In this document: positions 44,148 to 60,893 of the stretch, piece by piece | How positions within the stretch are numbered: position 1 is the stretch's first letter | Layout of the letters: the number at the start of each line of letters is the position of its first letter | NCBI RefSeq assembly: GCF_034702125.1 | Contig: NC_085865.1 | Span: 18,174,281-18,238,280 of the forward strand | Direction of reading: 5' to 3' | Length of the DNA: 64,000 nt | From: Engraulis encrasicolus | Taxonomy: Eukaryota; Chordata; Actinopteri; Clupeiformes; Engraulidae | Position numbers and translations under genes: made by a program | Notes under the pieces: generated by a model | Told to the model about the DNA's origin: nothing | The model's database searches: none | Seen by the model: only the letters and a program-made list of their open reading frames with translations

Positions 44148-44285
44148 CTCAACTTGAAAAAGAATGGTCGTCGCACACTCAGAACTTCATGCAGTTATAG
44201 GCCTAATAAGAATAAGAATAAGGTCTTATTACATATAACTGCATGAAGTTCTGAGTCTGCGACGACCATTCTTTTTCAAGTTGAG
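44148..44285. repeat. Strong hairpin (52-bp arms, 34-bp loop)
   Basis: The left arm 44148-44199 and right arm 44234-44285 are reverse complements over about 52 bp with one or two mismatches (ctcaacttgaaaaagaatgg ... ccattctttttcaagttgag). The loop holds aataagaataagaata. It could be a small fold-back element or a hairpin RNA source; no transcription evidence. Confidence 0.85.
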
Positions 44286-44562
44286 TTCAGTCATTTACAA
44301 AATCAACCTTGAAAGCTTGTGATCACGCGCTATTAGAACTGTAGCCCAATTAGTGAAGGGAATGTAAAGATTTTGACCAACAAAACTGAAACAACCACAG
44401 AAGGGTTAGGCCTATTTTTTATTTTTTTTGCCTACGATGGTTTATGCATCATTCTCATGGGCCACTGGTTGGTCTTGGCGCTGTCCGCTGAGCGTATTTC
44501 CTTCCCCACATTCCTCACGGAAAATCACTATTCACCACGGGCATTGCTGTCGGGCTTTATAG

Positions 44563-45305
44563 CATACCTGTCAACCATCCCTAATTTCCCGGGAAAATCC
44601 CTATTTTTGACTCATTTTCCGATTTCTTCCCGATTTGAAATGTTTCCCGGAAATATCCCGGATTTTTCACATTATCATAAAACACCGTTGGTCCTGTAGG
44701 CTATTTATAGGCTACCCATGGCCCTGTCCGACGAGCCACACCCCCGCTTGAAGAGAGATACAAAGGGTCTTGCTTATCAAGCTACCTGCCAGAAGACGGT
44801 ATGCTAGACACCAAGAATTGAAGTTCCTTGAAAATACGAGCTGTCAACCTCGAGCTCCGTAGCGCTTGTGCGCCCACTCTTTTCCTCTAAAGGAAACCGT
44901 CAGAAACCGTCAGTTCATGCAACGCATAAAACAGCCTCGTAACAGCGAATCATGCGATCAACCTAGGCCTAATCACAACCTGTACCAGCACGAAGTTTTG
45001 CACGAACAGACAACTTGTGCGACAAAACAACAAGAAGAAACTCATTGCGCTCATTTCATTGTTTCATTGTTTTGTTTTCATTGCATTGTTTCTCCACGCT
45101 GTAAAACGTGTGCTGAGGGATTTTAGACAGAATCTGTCTTTGCACGGGCGCTGTTGTGAAAAGCAGAGCAGAACGCACCGTCCGACCTGTCTCTGTCATC
45201 CCGTTGACTGTCAAAATTTGGCCTTCAGAAATTTTCCCGAATTTTGGCTTAAAATATGGGAATTTTCCCGGATTTGGGGAGCTCAAAGTTGACAGGTAGC
45301 CTATG
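44563..45305. mobile_element. hAT-type non-autonomous element
   Basis: The ends CATACCTGTCAAC and GTTGACAGGTAGCCTATG are flanked by the perfect 8-bp duplication CTTTATAG (44555-44562 and 45306-45313). Subterminal ttcccggaaat/aattttcccg motifs repeat at both ends. 743 bp, no transposase. Confidence 0.87.
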
Positions 45306-45710
45306 CTTTATAGTCAATCTCGCAACTGGGGTTAACTAAGTTTAGTGAAGGGGGTGTAATGCATTTGACCAGCATTGTGAACTTACACAGGCACAAATTC
45401 CATAGGCCTATTTTTTGGCGATGTTACCCAATTAATTCGACAGCATTGTCAACCAAAATTGTGAACCTAAACGATCTGCAGGGGTGGTCACTGTCCTTCT
45501 CGCAACAGCAATGATAACATAGCCTATTAGGGCACACATCACAATTCCATGTTTTTGGCAGCGGTGGAAATTAATTTGACAGGATTGTTTGCTGCCTGCG
45601 GATGAAACACTTGTTAGGTGAAATGCACTTGGTGTTGGAGCTGGCGGCAATGGAAAGAGTCTCCCTGTTCCTTATCGTTGCTGAGAGCACCTTGTGGCAG
45701 GCATTAGGCT

Positions 45711-45716
45711 ATTATT

Positions 45717-45758
<42 letters not shown>

Positions 45759-45774
45759 ATTATTATTATTATTA
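45711..45774. repeat. (TTG)n(TTA)n microsatellite
   Basis: ATT units, then about 14 TTG units, then ATT units. Confidence 0.95.
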
Positions 45775-46094
45775 GGCTATTATAGGCCTATCTTAGCAGT
45801 GGGGCTTCAAAAATAATATTACATAGGCCTATCGGAAAATAGATGATATAGCCTAGCCTAATTTTTAGGCCTATAATCGTCATATCGATAGAGGAAAAAG
45901 CCCAATTCTTAATAATTTATTAATCTAATCTTGCGGTAATAACCTACTCTATTCATGTTCGTAGTAAGGGTGCTAAGTAACCTACTAGTGGGCTCCAAAA
46001 CGCATGGGGGCCTTCTCACATTTTTAAAGGCGTGAATGATGAGGATGCACGTTCGCGCGCACACAGGAACGCTGACAGATAGATGCAGACAAAG

Positions 46095-51512
<5,418 letters not shown>

Positions 51513-51701
51513 AGATGGGTTGCTGCCTCCGCCAACCCTCCTGCGTCCTTCTAAGGCACCTTGTGTCTTGGTTGTTTTTCCACCTTCCAAACTCCAAATG
51601 CAGAAGTTGCGTTGCTATAGTTGCACAAGAAGTACTTTTCAGTAGCCTTAAGTCTAATGGAAACAATCGGAGAGTGAGAAGAGTGAGACACGCTGCCATT
51701 G

Positions 51702-51834
<133 letters not shown>

Positions 51835-52073
51835 TGAATGTTGTTTAGCTTACCGTTTTCAAAGATGCTTCATTAATGCTGTGCAATGCTTCATTGATGC
51901 TGTGCAATATGATGGTCAGGTCTTATGCATGTTCACCAACTATGACTCAGTTCTGTCGTACTTTTCAAGGAGCCATAAGCTGGGTGGAAAGCAGTAAGGA
52001 ATAGTATACTGTACTGTAGGATTACAGTAGGTTTTCACAAAATCTACCGTCTGTTTGATTAGGATGTTTTTAA

Positions 52074-52432
52074 AGGGACACTGTGTGAGATTTTTAGTTG
52101 TTTATTTCCAGAATTCATGCTGCCCATTCACTAATGTTACCTTTTTCATGAATACTTACCACCACCATCAAATTCAAAGTATTCATTATGACTGGAAAAA
52201 TTGCACTTTTCATACATGAAAAGGGGGATCGTCTCCATGGTCCGCCATTTTGATTTTCCAGAAATAGCCATTTTAAGCTGCAAAAATGACTGTACTTGGG
52301 CCAAACTAATAAATATTACTTTATTACTTAGTAACCTTTCATGAAAAGGTCAAATTTGGCAATAGGCAACACAGTTTCAATGAGCAGCATAGTTGCAGTA
52401 CCGTTTTTGACCATTTCCTGCACAGTGTCCCT
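52074..52432. mobile_element. TTAA-flanked MITE (piggyBac-like) in the gdap1 3' UTR
   Basis: Inverted ends AGGGACACTGTG and CACAGTGTCCCT with TTAA on both sides (52070-52073 and 52433-52436). 359 bp, no coding. TTAA suggests piggyBac mobilisation. Confidence 0.8.
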
Positions 52433-52678
52433 TTAAGAGCAGGTATTTCAACTTGTTAGTCATAAGGACCTACTGGGTTATACACTACACACTGTCTAGC
52501 TTTAAATATAAATATAATATAATAGATAAATAATTAATAGTTTCATTTACTTACGTACTTAGTGTTTGTTCTTTTGTTTTGTCTCTTCAAGAGACTCTCT
52601 TGTGTCTATGATCTGAATGTACTACACAGTCTATCACTGTCAGCTAAACAAAGATTACTGACCTTATAAAGCAAAGTG

Positions 52679-52684
52679 AATAAA
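52679..52684 (+). terminator. gdap1: Polyadenylation signal AATAAA (gdap1)
   Basis: First canonical hexamer after the stop codon on the plus strand that has a T/G-rich downstream region. Confidence 0.5.
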
Positions 52685-52812
52685 CTTTATTTGGGGGAAA
52701 CAATTTCCATGCATTTTCTATTCATGGTTTGGACATCATGATCTGATAACAATAACATACAAATCAAAGCATCGAGTGTGTTGGAATTGCAAGGGTGTAT
52801 GTATTAGGTGGG

Positions 52813-53146
52813 ATACTCATGAACGGCCATCCGGGTACTTTGCTCTTAAATTTGCGTTACGCCCCTTTATGGGTGAAAACAAACCGAATGTCTCATTGAC
52901 TTACATGCTACATCGGCTAGTCTAAATGAACACATTCCATGCTTCAGCCACGGCTATTTGGCAATATTATTTGAACAGCCGGCAACACAATGCGTTTTCG
53001 GCACGTTGCGCGTGAACAACGCTAGTCTAGAGGTCCGTATCTTTCGTTTATTAAACCCCAACATCGCCAATTGACTTGCATGGGTTGCTTTCCCCCACAA
53101 ATGGGCGTAACGCACATGGAAAACGTCACGCCGTTCATGAGTATAC
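52813..53146. mobile_element. MITE with ends TACTCATGAACGGC
   Basis: The inverted ends tactcatgaacggc and gccgttcatgagta are bordered by TA. A second inverted block (gcgttacgccc / gggcgtaacgc) lies about 45 bp in. About 330 bp; Tc1/mariner-like TA target is likely. Confidence 0.65.
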
Positions 53147-53440
53147 ATTGATCACATTTTATAGAACAAAGTCAACAGACCTACATCGCGTACCAACCCT
53201 CCAAAAGCAAACCAATTTCCGACCGACTGGTATCGTGGCATATCGACTCACGGCATGCAACTCAAATACCATGAATTAATTCATAGCTGGAGTGCCTTTT
53301 ACATGTCAAGTGTAGAATCCTTCTCCTGTGCCCAAGTTGGACTGACTGGCAAACGGCTAGTTCACATGTACTGCAGCAGTATATTTAAGGGGTCATGAAC
53401 ACCAACATTCAACTAAATATGATTTCCTGTTTATGATTAA

Positions 53441-53635
53441 CCCTCTGAGGTCCGAGTGCCCTTCAGAGGGCAATGTGTCTCCAAAAACAAATCTGTAACT
53501 CTGTGAGTTTTTGTCATTGAAACATATAAGTCACACCATTAGAAACCTCATATATATATGAAATGAAAATACTTGAACATGTTAGGGTGGTACAAGCAGC
53601 CTAAAAGCCTCTGAAAAGCCTTAGACCTCAGAGGG
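53441..53635. mobile_element. TTAA-flanked MITE, ends CCCTCTGAGGTC
   Basis: TTAA at 53437-53440 and 53636-53639; inverted ends CCCTCTGAGGTC and GACCTCAGAGGG; an inner ccttcagagggc near the left end is palindromic to it. 195 bp, piggyBac-like. Confidence 0.85.
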
Positions 53636-53639
53636 TTAA

Positions 53640-55893
53640 TGACGTGTTGAATGTTAGGGGATTTAACAGTAGTGTTGATAGATAGAAGTTCAAAAGTTGT
53701 GCATCACATACAGTAATTGGCCGCGGGGTTTATAAAATGTCTACGGCTATAAACTAATTCATGCTGCTTTCTTGCTGGTATAGTGTGTCACGATGAGCAG
53801 GGCCATTTCCCTGATCCAAAATCATGAAAGTCTGCTACTCTAATTTGAACGCTATGCTCTGACAGTGGCAGTCAGTAGCATTCTAGTCTATTCCTCTCTA
53901 GAGGTCGCATTAATGCAACTATTGTCAGTTGTCAACAATTATGCATTTACAATTATGGCACACTTGATTGAAGTACAAGGTAAAATTCATAATGTGATTT
54001 ATTGCTAATATGAAGCGTATTTATATCTGTTTCTTCATTACTTAATGTATATGTTTATTGTTATATTTATGACAAGGAAACATTTCTCAGCACAATTTTC
54101 AGTATTCAGTTTACTGTGTTTCAGTGCAAAGCTTGGCTGGGGCCTGGATAAGTCTGCTGTCCGTCTGTCTGTCACAGTTAGGCCAACATCTCCAAGCCAG
54201 ACCTCACAGGGTCCTGCAGGAGTCTTTTCCTTGTTTCATGCAAATAAGAGAAGCGCCAACACAATCCGACTATGGCCAGCTATGATGGACTCCATCAAGC
54301 CCAACAAAAATAAGCTGGGAAAGAAAGCACTCTCATTGTAATGACAGCCACTGTCTGCACGAACCGCAAATGTCATTAAAATCCTCTAACTGCAGTCCTG
54401 TGCTGCTGGTCCTGCTGTTGCCCACCACACAGCAAGAAACATTGACTTTGGCATTACTAGTGCGTATAGATTTTCAGTGAAAATAGGTGAAGGAAAGGTA
54501 CGTTCTAAACCACTCCACCAGATGGCAGTATTGAGCTATTTAAAAGTTCTCATGATTGCACTCTGCAAGAAGTTGGACATTCCAGAGCCGATCAGCAGCA
54601 GACAGACTCTCTCCACTACTCCCCCACTCAGGAGTCTGTATTTGGGTTGCAATGGCAGTGGTCAGATACTATGGCTGCCTGTGGGTATTTCAGGTGAAGA
54701 TTGCTAATGGATAGGGGAAACGGTATGGTGTAGTGGGATATGGTTTTGAAAGGGTGGGGCTTGCCCGTTGTGTGCCGGGGCAATTATGGTAATTGTGTTT
54801 CTTGTGGGATTGAAACACAGTAAAAGAAACCGAGTGGCCAACACTGGGTCAGGCAGCTGACAAAATAAACTGCAACGCTTGGAACTGTGCACCATCCCGT
54901 ATTGATTGGATTTGACAGTTTGCTATTCGGTTGTTTAAAATTCAACAGGTGTTTCACTGTGATTAGATGACGCTGGTCTACCCATCACATGGAATACACA
55001 AGCATGTTGATTTTCCATTGCACACTCCTTGAATCCAAATCATTTTTATCAGCATCTGGTATGGATTGGAGATGTAATTATATATTGTGTAGTGCTAGAA
55101 TTTGGTTCTGCGGAGTATCAAAATATTTTGAAGTCTCGCTATGCAAGAAGTTTCCACTTCGACCTGCCTTCACACCCGCCTTAAGCACAAAGCACATTAG
55201 GGCACTCAGACAAACATCGACCCCTGCCACAAAACAAGTAATTCAATCAATTTGACAGTTGGAATCACAACAATGGCTGACAAAAACACAAGTGCAAGAG
55301 TCTCGCCTAGTAGATGAAGGAAAAGGCCGGTTTTAAATATTTCTGAATGAATGGCCCATTCCATAGGCAAACCATACTGATGCATTCAGTCAATATGAAG
55401 ACACATGAAATGAACGAAGCTTTGCAAAGTTTCCTTTGTGAATCTAACAAAAACTGCATTTCAAACATATACAGTAGGACTAATGAAAACATGGTTGAAG
55501 AGGCTTCTTTTTTCCCTTACACAGACACAGGACCCTTACTCAGCCTCAAGCTTCAGGTTGTTTTAAATGAACAACTCTGATTTTCTGTGCAGTGATGTGT
55601 CAGATATTGCTGGCTCAGGACGCCCCTTTCCACTGGTGATTCTTCCAGCCCGGTGAGTGCAGGTAGACGGACACAGCGGATTGCTGTCCTGTGCTGCCCT
55701 GTAAAGACAAAGAGCAGTATGTATGCCAACATTGAAACTACGAAAAATGCCTTTGTATTAGGTTGGATATTGTAGTTACTGCAAATATGACAATGCAATA
55801 TCTCTAAAACGGGACACATTTCAACCATAAGGCTTTGACACAAGATTAAGGAGGTGTAATGAAGACCTTTCTCTGTCTTTACGCCATTTAGAG
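53640..55893. other. Intergenic; no gene seen
   Basis: AT-rich with only short frames lacking domains. No repeat family recognised. Confidence 0.5.
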
Positions 55894-56116
55894 TAGTGTT
55901 TCTCAACGGGGGCGGTACAGCCCCCCAGGGGGCATTTGGGAGATCTAGGTGGGTGTTGGGAAGGATAAAGCTGAGAGGGCGCGGTGCTTAGTTACCATTG
56001 GGGGCATAAGTCCATGTAATTTTTAATACTAAGGGGGGAGGTCAATGGGGCGTTGTGAGGCTTGTGATGAGACCAAGGGGGCTTTTTTTTTTTCCAAAAA
56101 AGGTTGAGAACCACTG
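55894..56116. mobile_element. hAT MITE
   Basis: The ends tagtgtttctcaac and gttgagaaccactg are flanked by the perfect 8-bp duplication ATTTAGAG (55886-55893 and 56117-56124). The interior is GGGGGC-rich. 223 bp. Confidence 0.9.
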
Positions 56117-58602
56117 ATTTAGAGTGTAAAGTTTGACGAAATATACAGTTACTGCACTTTGCCTTCGTAGGGTAGTGTGGCGGTGCAGTGGTGGGCTTTA
56201 AAGCGCTCGTCCTGTTTATCTCTGGGTTGGGGCCAGGGACCCGCCGCAGCCCCGCACACCACAGGCATGGAGGTGGAAGAGGGAAGAGAGAGTAGAGAAG
56301 AGAATGGCTGGCTGGATGGATGGATGGATGGATGGATGGCTGGACGGACGGAGGAGAGATAGAGTTACAGCGCTAGTGTTTAGCAGATGCTTTCCTCCCC
56401 AAGGCAGCCTACAGCAATATACAAAAGTGTGTAACTACATCTAGAGCAAAACTGCAGGGAAAATGCAAAGTTGCCTAAGTTGAGAAGCACAATAGAAACG
56501 ATATCGGCTTTGTAATATATTTGGATGTATAACTCAAACTTAGGTTCAAGTGAAAGTTAAACGTGGGGGAGGGGGGGGATCATGCATGACACTTGAGATG
56601 TGACATGACACTTAAGTAAACATATAATCAACCAAATACAGAACATGAACCAAAACTGCCAAAAAAGAAGAGCTGGAAACTCCTCAGATGAGGCAGCAGG
56701 TTAAAATCATAACTGCTGCATGGCCCCTCGTCCTGCACAAAGGTAAACACAGGCCCCGGCCCACGCAGGCCTGGCCCAAGCAGGAGTGACAGGAGTGGGC
56801 TGTGCTCCCAGTTCAGTCCCTGAGTGGGAGGGCCGCACGGAAACTTCCATGATATTTTTTTTCACACGTGCACCTCAGTGCCTCGGGAGAGCAGGAAGAG
56901 ATGCCGAGTGGGCAGTGGGTTTCCACGGCAACCTGTGATTTACACGTCTAAGCGTTTAACAAGATACGCGCAACTATTAGTCTCGAGATGACAGCTGGCC
57001 AGTAAAGCAGGCAAATGAACATCGCAACTTATGAATAATTTCTCATCCAGGGACTGTTTCTTTTACTCACGAATGCCAAGCACAAGAAGAGGACCTCTGT
57101 GGATAGATTGGGGAATTGAATAACGCTCGCACAATGACACGGCCCATGCACAAAATGAGAAAAAACCCCAATTGCTTTTATCGACCCATCAAAGAGGAGC
57201 ATGGCATTATATAACAGGTCGCAAATAGATTTTCCCTTGCACTCCTCTCCCGTCTCTTTCCATAATCTCCATGGTGATGGTGTGGTGCTGGTGTCAAAGA
57301 GGTGTGGTTGCATAACTCCCTGCAGAACTTCAGGCACAGACAGACAGTTGTGAGTGATGTCAGGCATTTCACATTGATTTAACTTTTTTGAATGGTTTGT
57401 CTGGCCTGGGCTGTGGCAACGGGTGCATGTTGGCTCAAAGCAGAGAGAGAGAGAGAGAAAGAGAGAGACAGAGAGAGAGAGAGCGAGAGAGAGCGTGAAG
57501 ACTAGAGAATATGGTTTTTAGATTGTCACATTTGGCGGGTGTGTTGGAAGACTCCCTTCTTGGAAAAGGAGACACTGAACTGCTTTTTAAAAAGCTCTGG
57601 CCTGGCCCCCGCCCAGCCTCATCATCCTTTGCGAGCTTCTCAGAATCAGAGAGGGGAGCCGTTTCCAGCAAGTCACCGATGGCAGTGCCCCTTTTCAAAG
57701 GCCACTTTATGGTATTTGCTGATTTGACTGGCAGCCATTGCAGCTGTTGACTTCTAGTGTTAACATTGGACTCCCCCACCTCCCACCCCCCGGTGAGTTT
57801 GCACATCGCGGCTTTATGGTGAAATCTGTTGCCATCGTCCAGCCACACGCACACACATGCACACGCACATTCATACACACACACACACACACACATAGAC
57901 ACACGCGCGAATGCAAGCACGCACACGCACACACACGCACAGACACACACACAGACACACACACACACACACACACAAACAACCTGCTCTCTGGTGTTTA
58001 AACAAGTGCTGCAGCAGCCAACAGCACAAGCCAGCTTAGGGGGGGACCGTCAAAGACGTCTGCAGCGAACATTTCAGACTGTAAAATCTCTGCGGGATTT
58101 CACAGTGTTGGGCCAAGTCAAACACATCGTTTCGTTTTGTTTCCTTTGTGGACACCTTGTAATCTAGGTGTGCAGGCCGCTTCCACAGGGAGAGGGGAAA
58201 GAATCAATACATAAGACAGAAGCAGTCCTACCATAAGAAGACAACGGAAAAGAGCTGAGGTTTCCAAGAGGCAGTGTATAAGGTTTCATGGAAGACAATG
58301 ACGCACACAATCCTTAGAAGGAAGCACGCTGACGTATTCTGAATGTGTGAGACACTAACTCATAAGGTGTTAGCCTAATGCATGTGGAGTTTGGATCAGA
58401 GGGTTGAAGGTTGCACTGGCCTAGGACAAGGCCAATGCAGGAACAAACAGTCTCCCTGGAAGTACAAGATAATGAAGACGGTCTGCCCCCACTCCCCCAC
58501 AGTACGCTTCCCCCTGCTCTGTGAAAATAAGCTAATTTGTCAAAATGAGCTACCAGTGACCTGCCCTAACCAACACCCAAACCCTAAACCCTAATCCTTG
58601 TT
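56117..58602. other. Intergenic with microsatellites; no gene seen
   Basis: (TGGA)n at 56310-56342, (GA)n at about 57440-57495 and a (CA)n tract at about 57845-57978. Long frames across 57435-58167 are produced by these repeats. Confidence 0.5.
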
Positions 58603-58812
58603 GTGGGCAGCCATGGTGTAATGGTGAGGGAGTTGGACTGAAGATCACAGGATTACAGGTTTATATCCTGCCCTTACCACTCGCTACACCTCCATCCATG
58701 GCTGACCCGCCCCCATTGCTCCAGGGACTGTAACCAATAGCCTGTGATACCTGTGAGTCGCTTTGGATTTAAAAAAAGCATCAGCCAAGTGTAATGTAAC
58801 AATGTAATAATA
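58603..58812 (+). mobile_element. tRNA-derived SINE
   Basis: The 5' part resembles a tRNA with pol III boxes: A-box-like tggtgtaatggtgaggga and B-box-like aggtttatatcctgc. The 3' part has gtcgctttggatttaaaaaa, agcatcagccaagtgtaatg and a gtaatgtaa tail, the LINE-derived end common to fish SINEs. About 210 bp. Confidence 0.72.
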
Positions 58813-59166
58813 AAGTAATAATCCAGGAGTGGTTTGCATCTGAAAAAGGTAGGACCTATTGACACTGATAAGTCAGATGCCAGCCCTGCTTTCTGGAACA
58901 CCCTACCAGATCTCTGATCTGTCAGAGTGCAGAGAAGCACAAGGGGAGGTGGTTTTCCCCTTGCAAGTCTCCCATTCCTGGCATGGCTGTATGGCTCGAC
59001 AGGGAAACGGGGGAGGGGAGTGTCAGTTGTCCCAGGCTCAGGTGGAAAGGGGGCCCAGAAATGGGTCCCCATTGCATTGTAGTTATTGGGAGGGGGACCC
59101 TTACAGATGACTTTGCCCTGGGCACAGCCAAAGCAGTCAGCGGTCCTGTGGCTCGATGTTTAGGGA

Positions 59167-59168
<2 letters not shown>

Positions 59169-59231
<63 letters not shown>

Positions 59232-59243
59232 ATCTCTCTCTCC
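59169..59243. repeat. (CT)n microsatellite
   Basis: About 35 CT units with a few interruptions. Confidence 0.95.
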
Positions 59244-59797
59244 CTGTCCAAGGCCCTGACTGCTCATCCTGGCCAGTTCTCCCGTGGCCAGCATGTCTGC
59301 TTACACCTGCCCGTGAACACTCCTATATTTACCTGGCAAATATGCTGTTACTATCTCTGTGCGTTCGCCCGCCTTTGATCTATAAGAGAGCTCGGGTCAT
59401 CTCTCAGAAGGGCAGACGTAATGTTGATGGCACGCACACTCTGGGTAAAAATACTTTTGGCAAGAATGTGTTTTACATCTGTGTGAGAATCTACTTATTT
59501 TGGGTTGGGCTTCTTATTTTTCCATGGTCCCGTTTTTTTTATTTATTATTCATGTCTGTTTTCTTTCTCTGTTTTGTTTTTGTGGTTCTAAAATTAGATA
59601 CTAAGCGGCAAGTGCATTAAAAAGCTATTCGCTTTTAGCTGACTTTTCGAGAATGCGTAAACTGTCGGATTATGGACCATTGTGACTTTGAACTCTTAAC
59701 TCACATCAAGATCTTCTGTTGTTTCATCTCTGACCTGAGGGTGGCGTTACACAACCTGTGGGCATGTTGGTCTTTGACTTGACTTATTCCTGACCAA

Positions 59798-60340
59798 CAG
59801 GAACGGATTAAGACTCCATGGAGCCCTAGGCCAGGCTGCAAGAAAGGGCCCCCTCCATGGGTGTTGCTACAGTAGTTTCCAAAAAGTTCAGGGTTTTGGG
59901 TCATAAATTGGAGAGCCCACGTTATTGGGGGTTTGTCCCCTGAGAAATGTGAAAATACAGTTGTTAAATGTGCAATATTTAATGCATAATGTGAGAATGG
60001 AAATGAAGGGTTTATTTGCAAAACGGTGTATCTCCATTTTGTAGAATGTTGGGAAATGGACATTTTTGTATTGGGCATCCCATTGAATTGCATTGCAAAA
60101 TGCATTTTATATAGGTTAAAAAAGTATGTTCTCAAAATATTTGAATGGTAAGAATTCACACATAGGTGATAAGCCCCCTGAACAGTCATTTTCAATAATA
60201 AAATGCAAAATTAAAAAAATGGAGATACACCGTTTTGCAAATAAACCCTTCAAATATAGAGGCAGGGGGGTTTCAGTGCCCCCTTGGTTCTTGGGGCCCT
60301 GGTCCTGGGCCCAGTAGGCCCGTACAGTAATCCATCCTTG
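59798..60340. mobile_element. hAT-like non-autonomous element with internal palindrome
   Basis: The ends caggaacggattaagact and taatccatccttg (inverse caaggatggatta) are flanked by CTGACCAA (59790-59797) and CTTACCAA (60341-60348), a 7/8 match. Two inner arms, gggtttatttgcaaaacggt (60008) and accgttttgcaaataaaccc (60229), are exact inverse repeats extending through gtatctcc. Confidence 0.75.
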
Positions 60341-60385
60341 CTTACCAATAGCAAGAAGGTTTATCTCTTCACCTTTATCCATGGA

Positions 60386-60740
60386 GCATGACACGGGAGT
60401 GGATTTTCACTCCCGTCCCATCCCGGTACCAGAAAAAAAATCCCATTCCGTCCCATACCGGACTGGAGTAAAAGAAACAATCCCATCCCGTCCACTCCTG
60501 AAACGAATGTCTCCCAATCCTGCCCACTCCCACTCAAAATCAAACCCCCTTTCCTGTTTCTTCAAAAAAACAAGGCTTTTTTTGTTTGTTTTTTAAAGAA
60601 AAAATAAGCGGCATTTCCCACTAACGTTCATTTCTATTCCCGCTCCTGCCCGCTCCCATTCATCTTTATTCCCGCTCCTGCCCGCTCCCGTTCATCTTTA
60701 AAATTTTGACTCCCATCCCGCGGGAAAAATCTCATCCTCT
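60386..60740. repeat. Repeat of tcccgtcccatcccg-like units
   Basis: Irregular TCCCG/CCCGCTCC repeats at both sides of an A/T-rich centre, with some inverted symmetry (acgggagtggattttcactc and actcccatcccgcgggaaaa). Likely a MITE; ends not defined. Confidence 0.4.
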
Positions 60741-60744
60741 AACT

Positions 60745-60893
60745 CTGTCCATGGCTGAAGTTCTCTTGAGCAGGGCACCTACAGTAACGGCATTGCCCGT
60801 GGGGCTGTAGGCCTAACCAATACCCTGCAAAAAGTTGTGCCAGGTGTAGAATGTAAGTGTAATAAAAAGTAATGTAATGTAACACACCAGGGC
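60745..60893 (+). repeat. SINE 3' fragment
   Basis: cttgagcagggcacctacag, then caataccctg, then gtgtaataaaaagtaatgta: the 3' half of a fish SINE related to that at 58603. Confidence 0.5.

Noticed and set aside
46083..46094. Upstream in-frame ATG of gdap1 (MQTK extension)
   Set aside because: Possible but less likely; the second ATG has the better context (aagATGGCG) and gives a start like other GDAP1 proteins (MA...).
57435..58167. Open frames of CVCVCV or HTHTHT peptides (also 12342-12608, 48690-48914, 51509-51829, 62706-63286)
   Set aside because: Produced by (CA)n, (GA)n and (CT)n microsatellites. Only the stretch after 48795 is real, as gdap1 exon 4.
58603..58680. Possible tRNA gene
   Set aside because: The cloverleaf-like part lacks proper pairing and continues into a LINE-derived tail, so it is a SINE.
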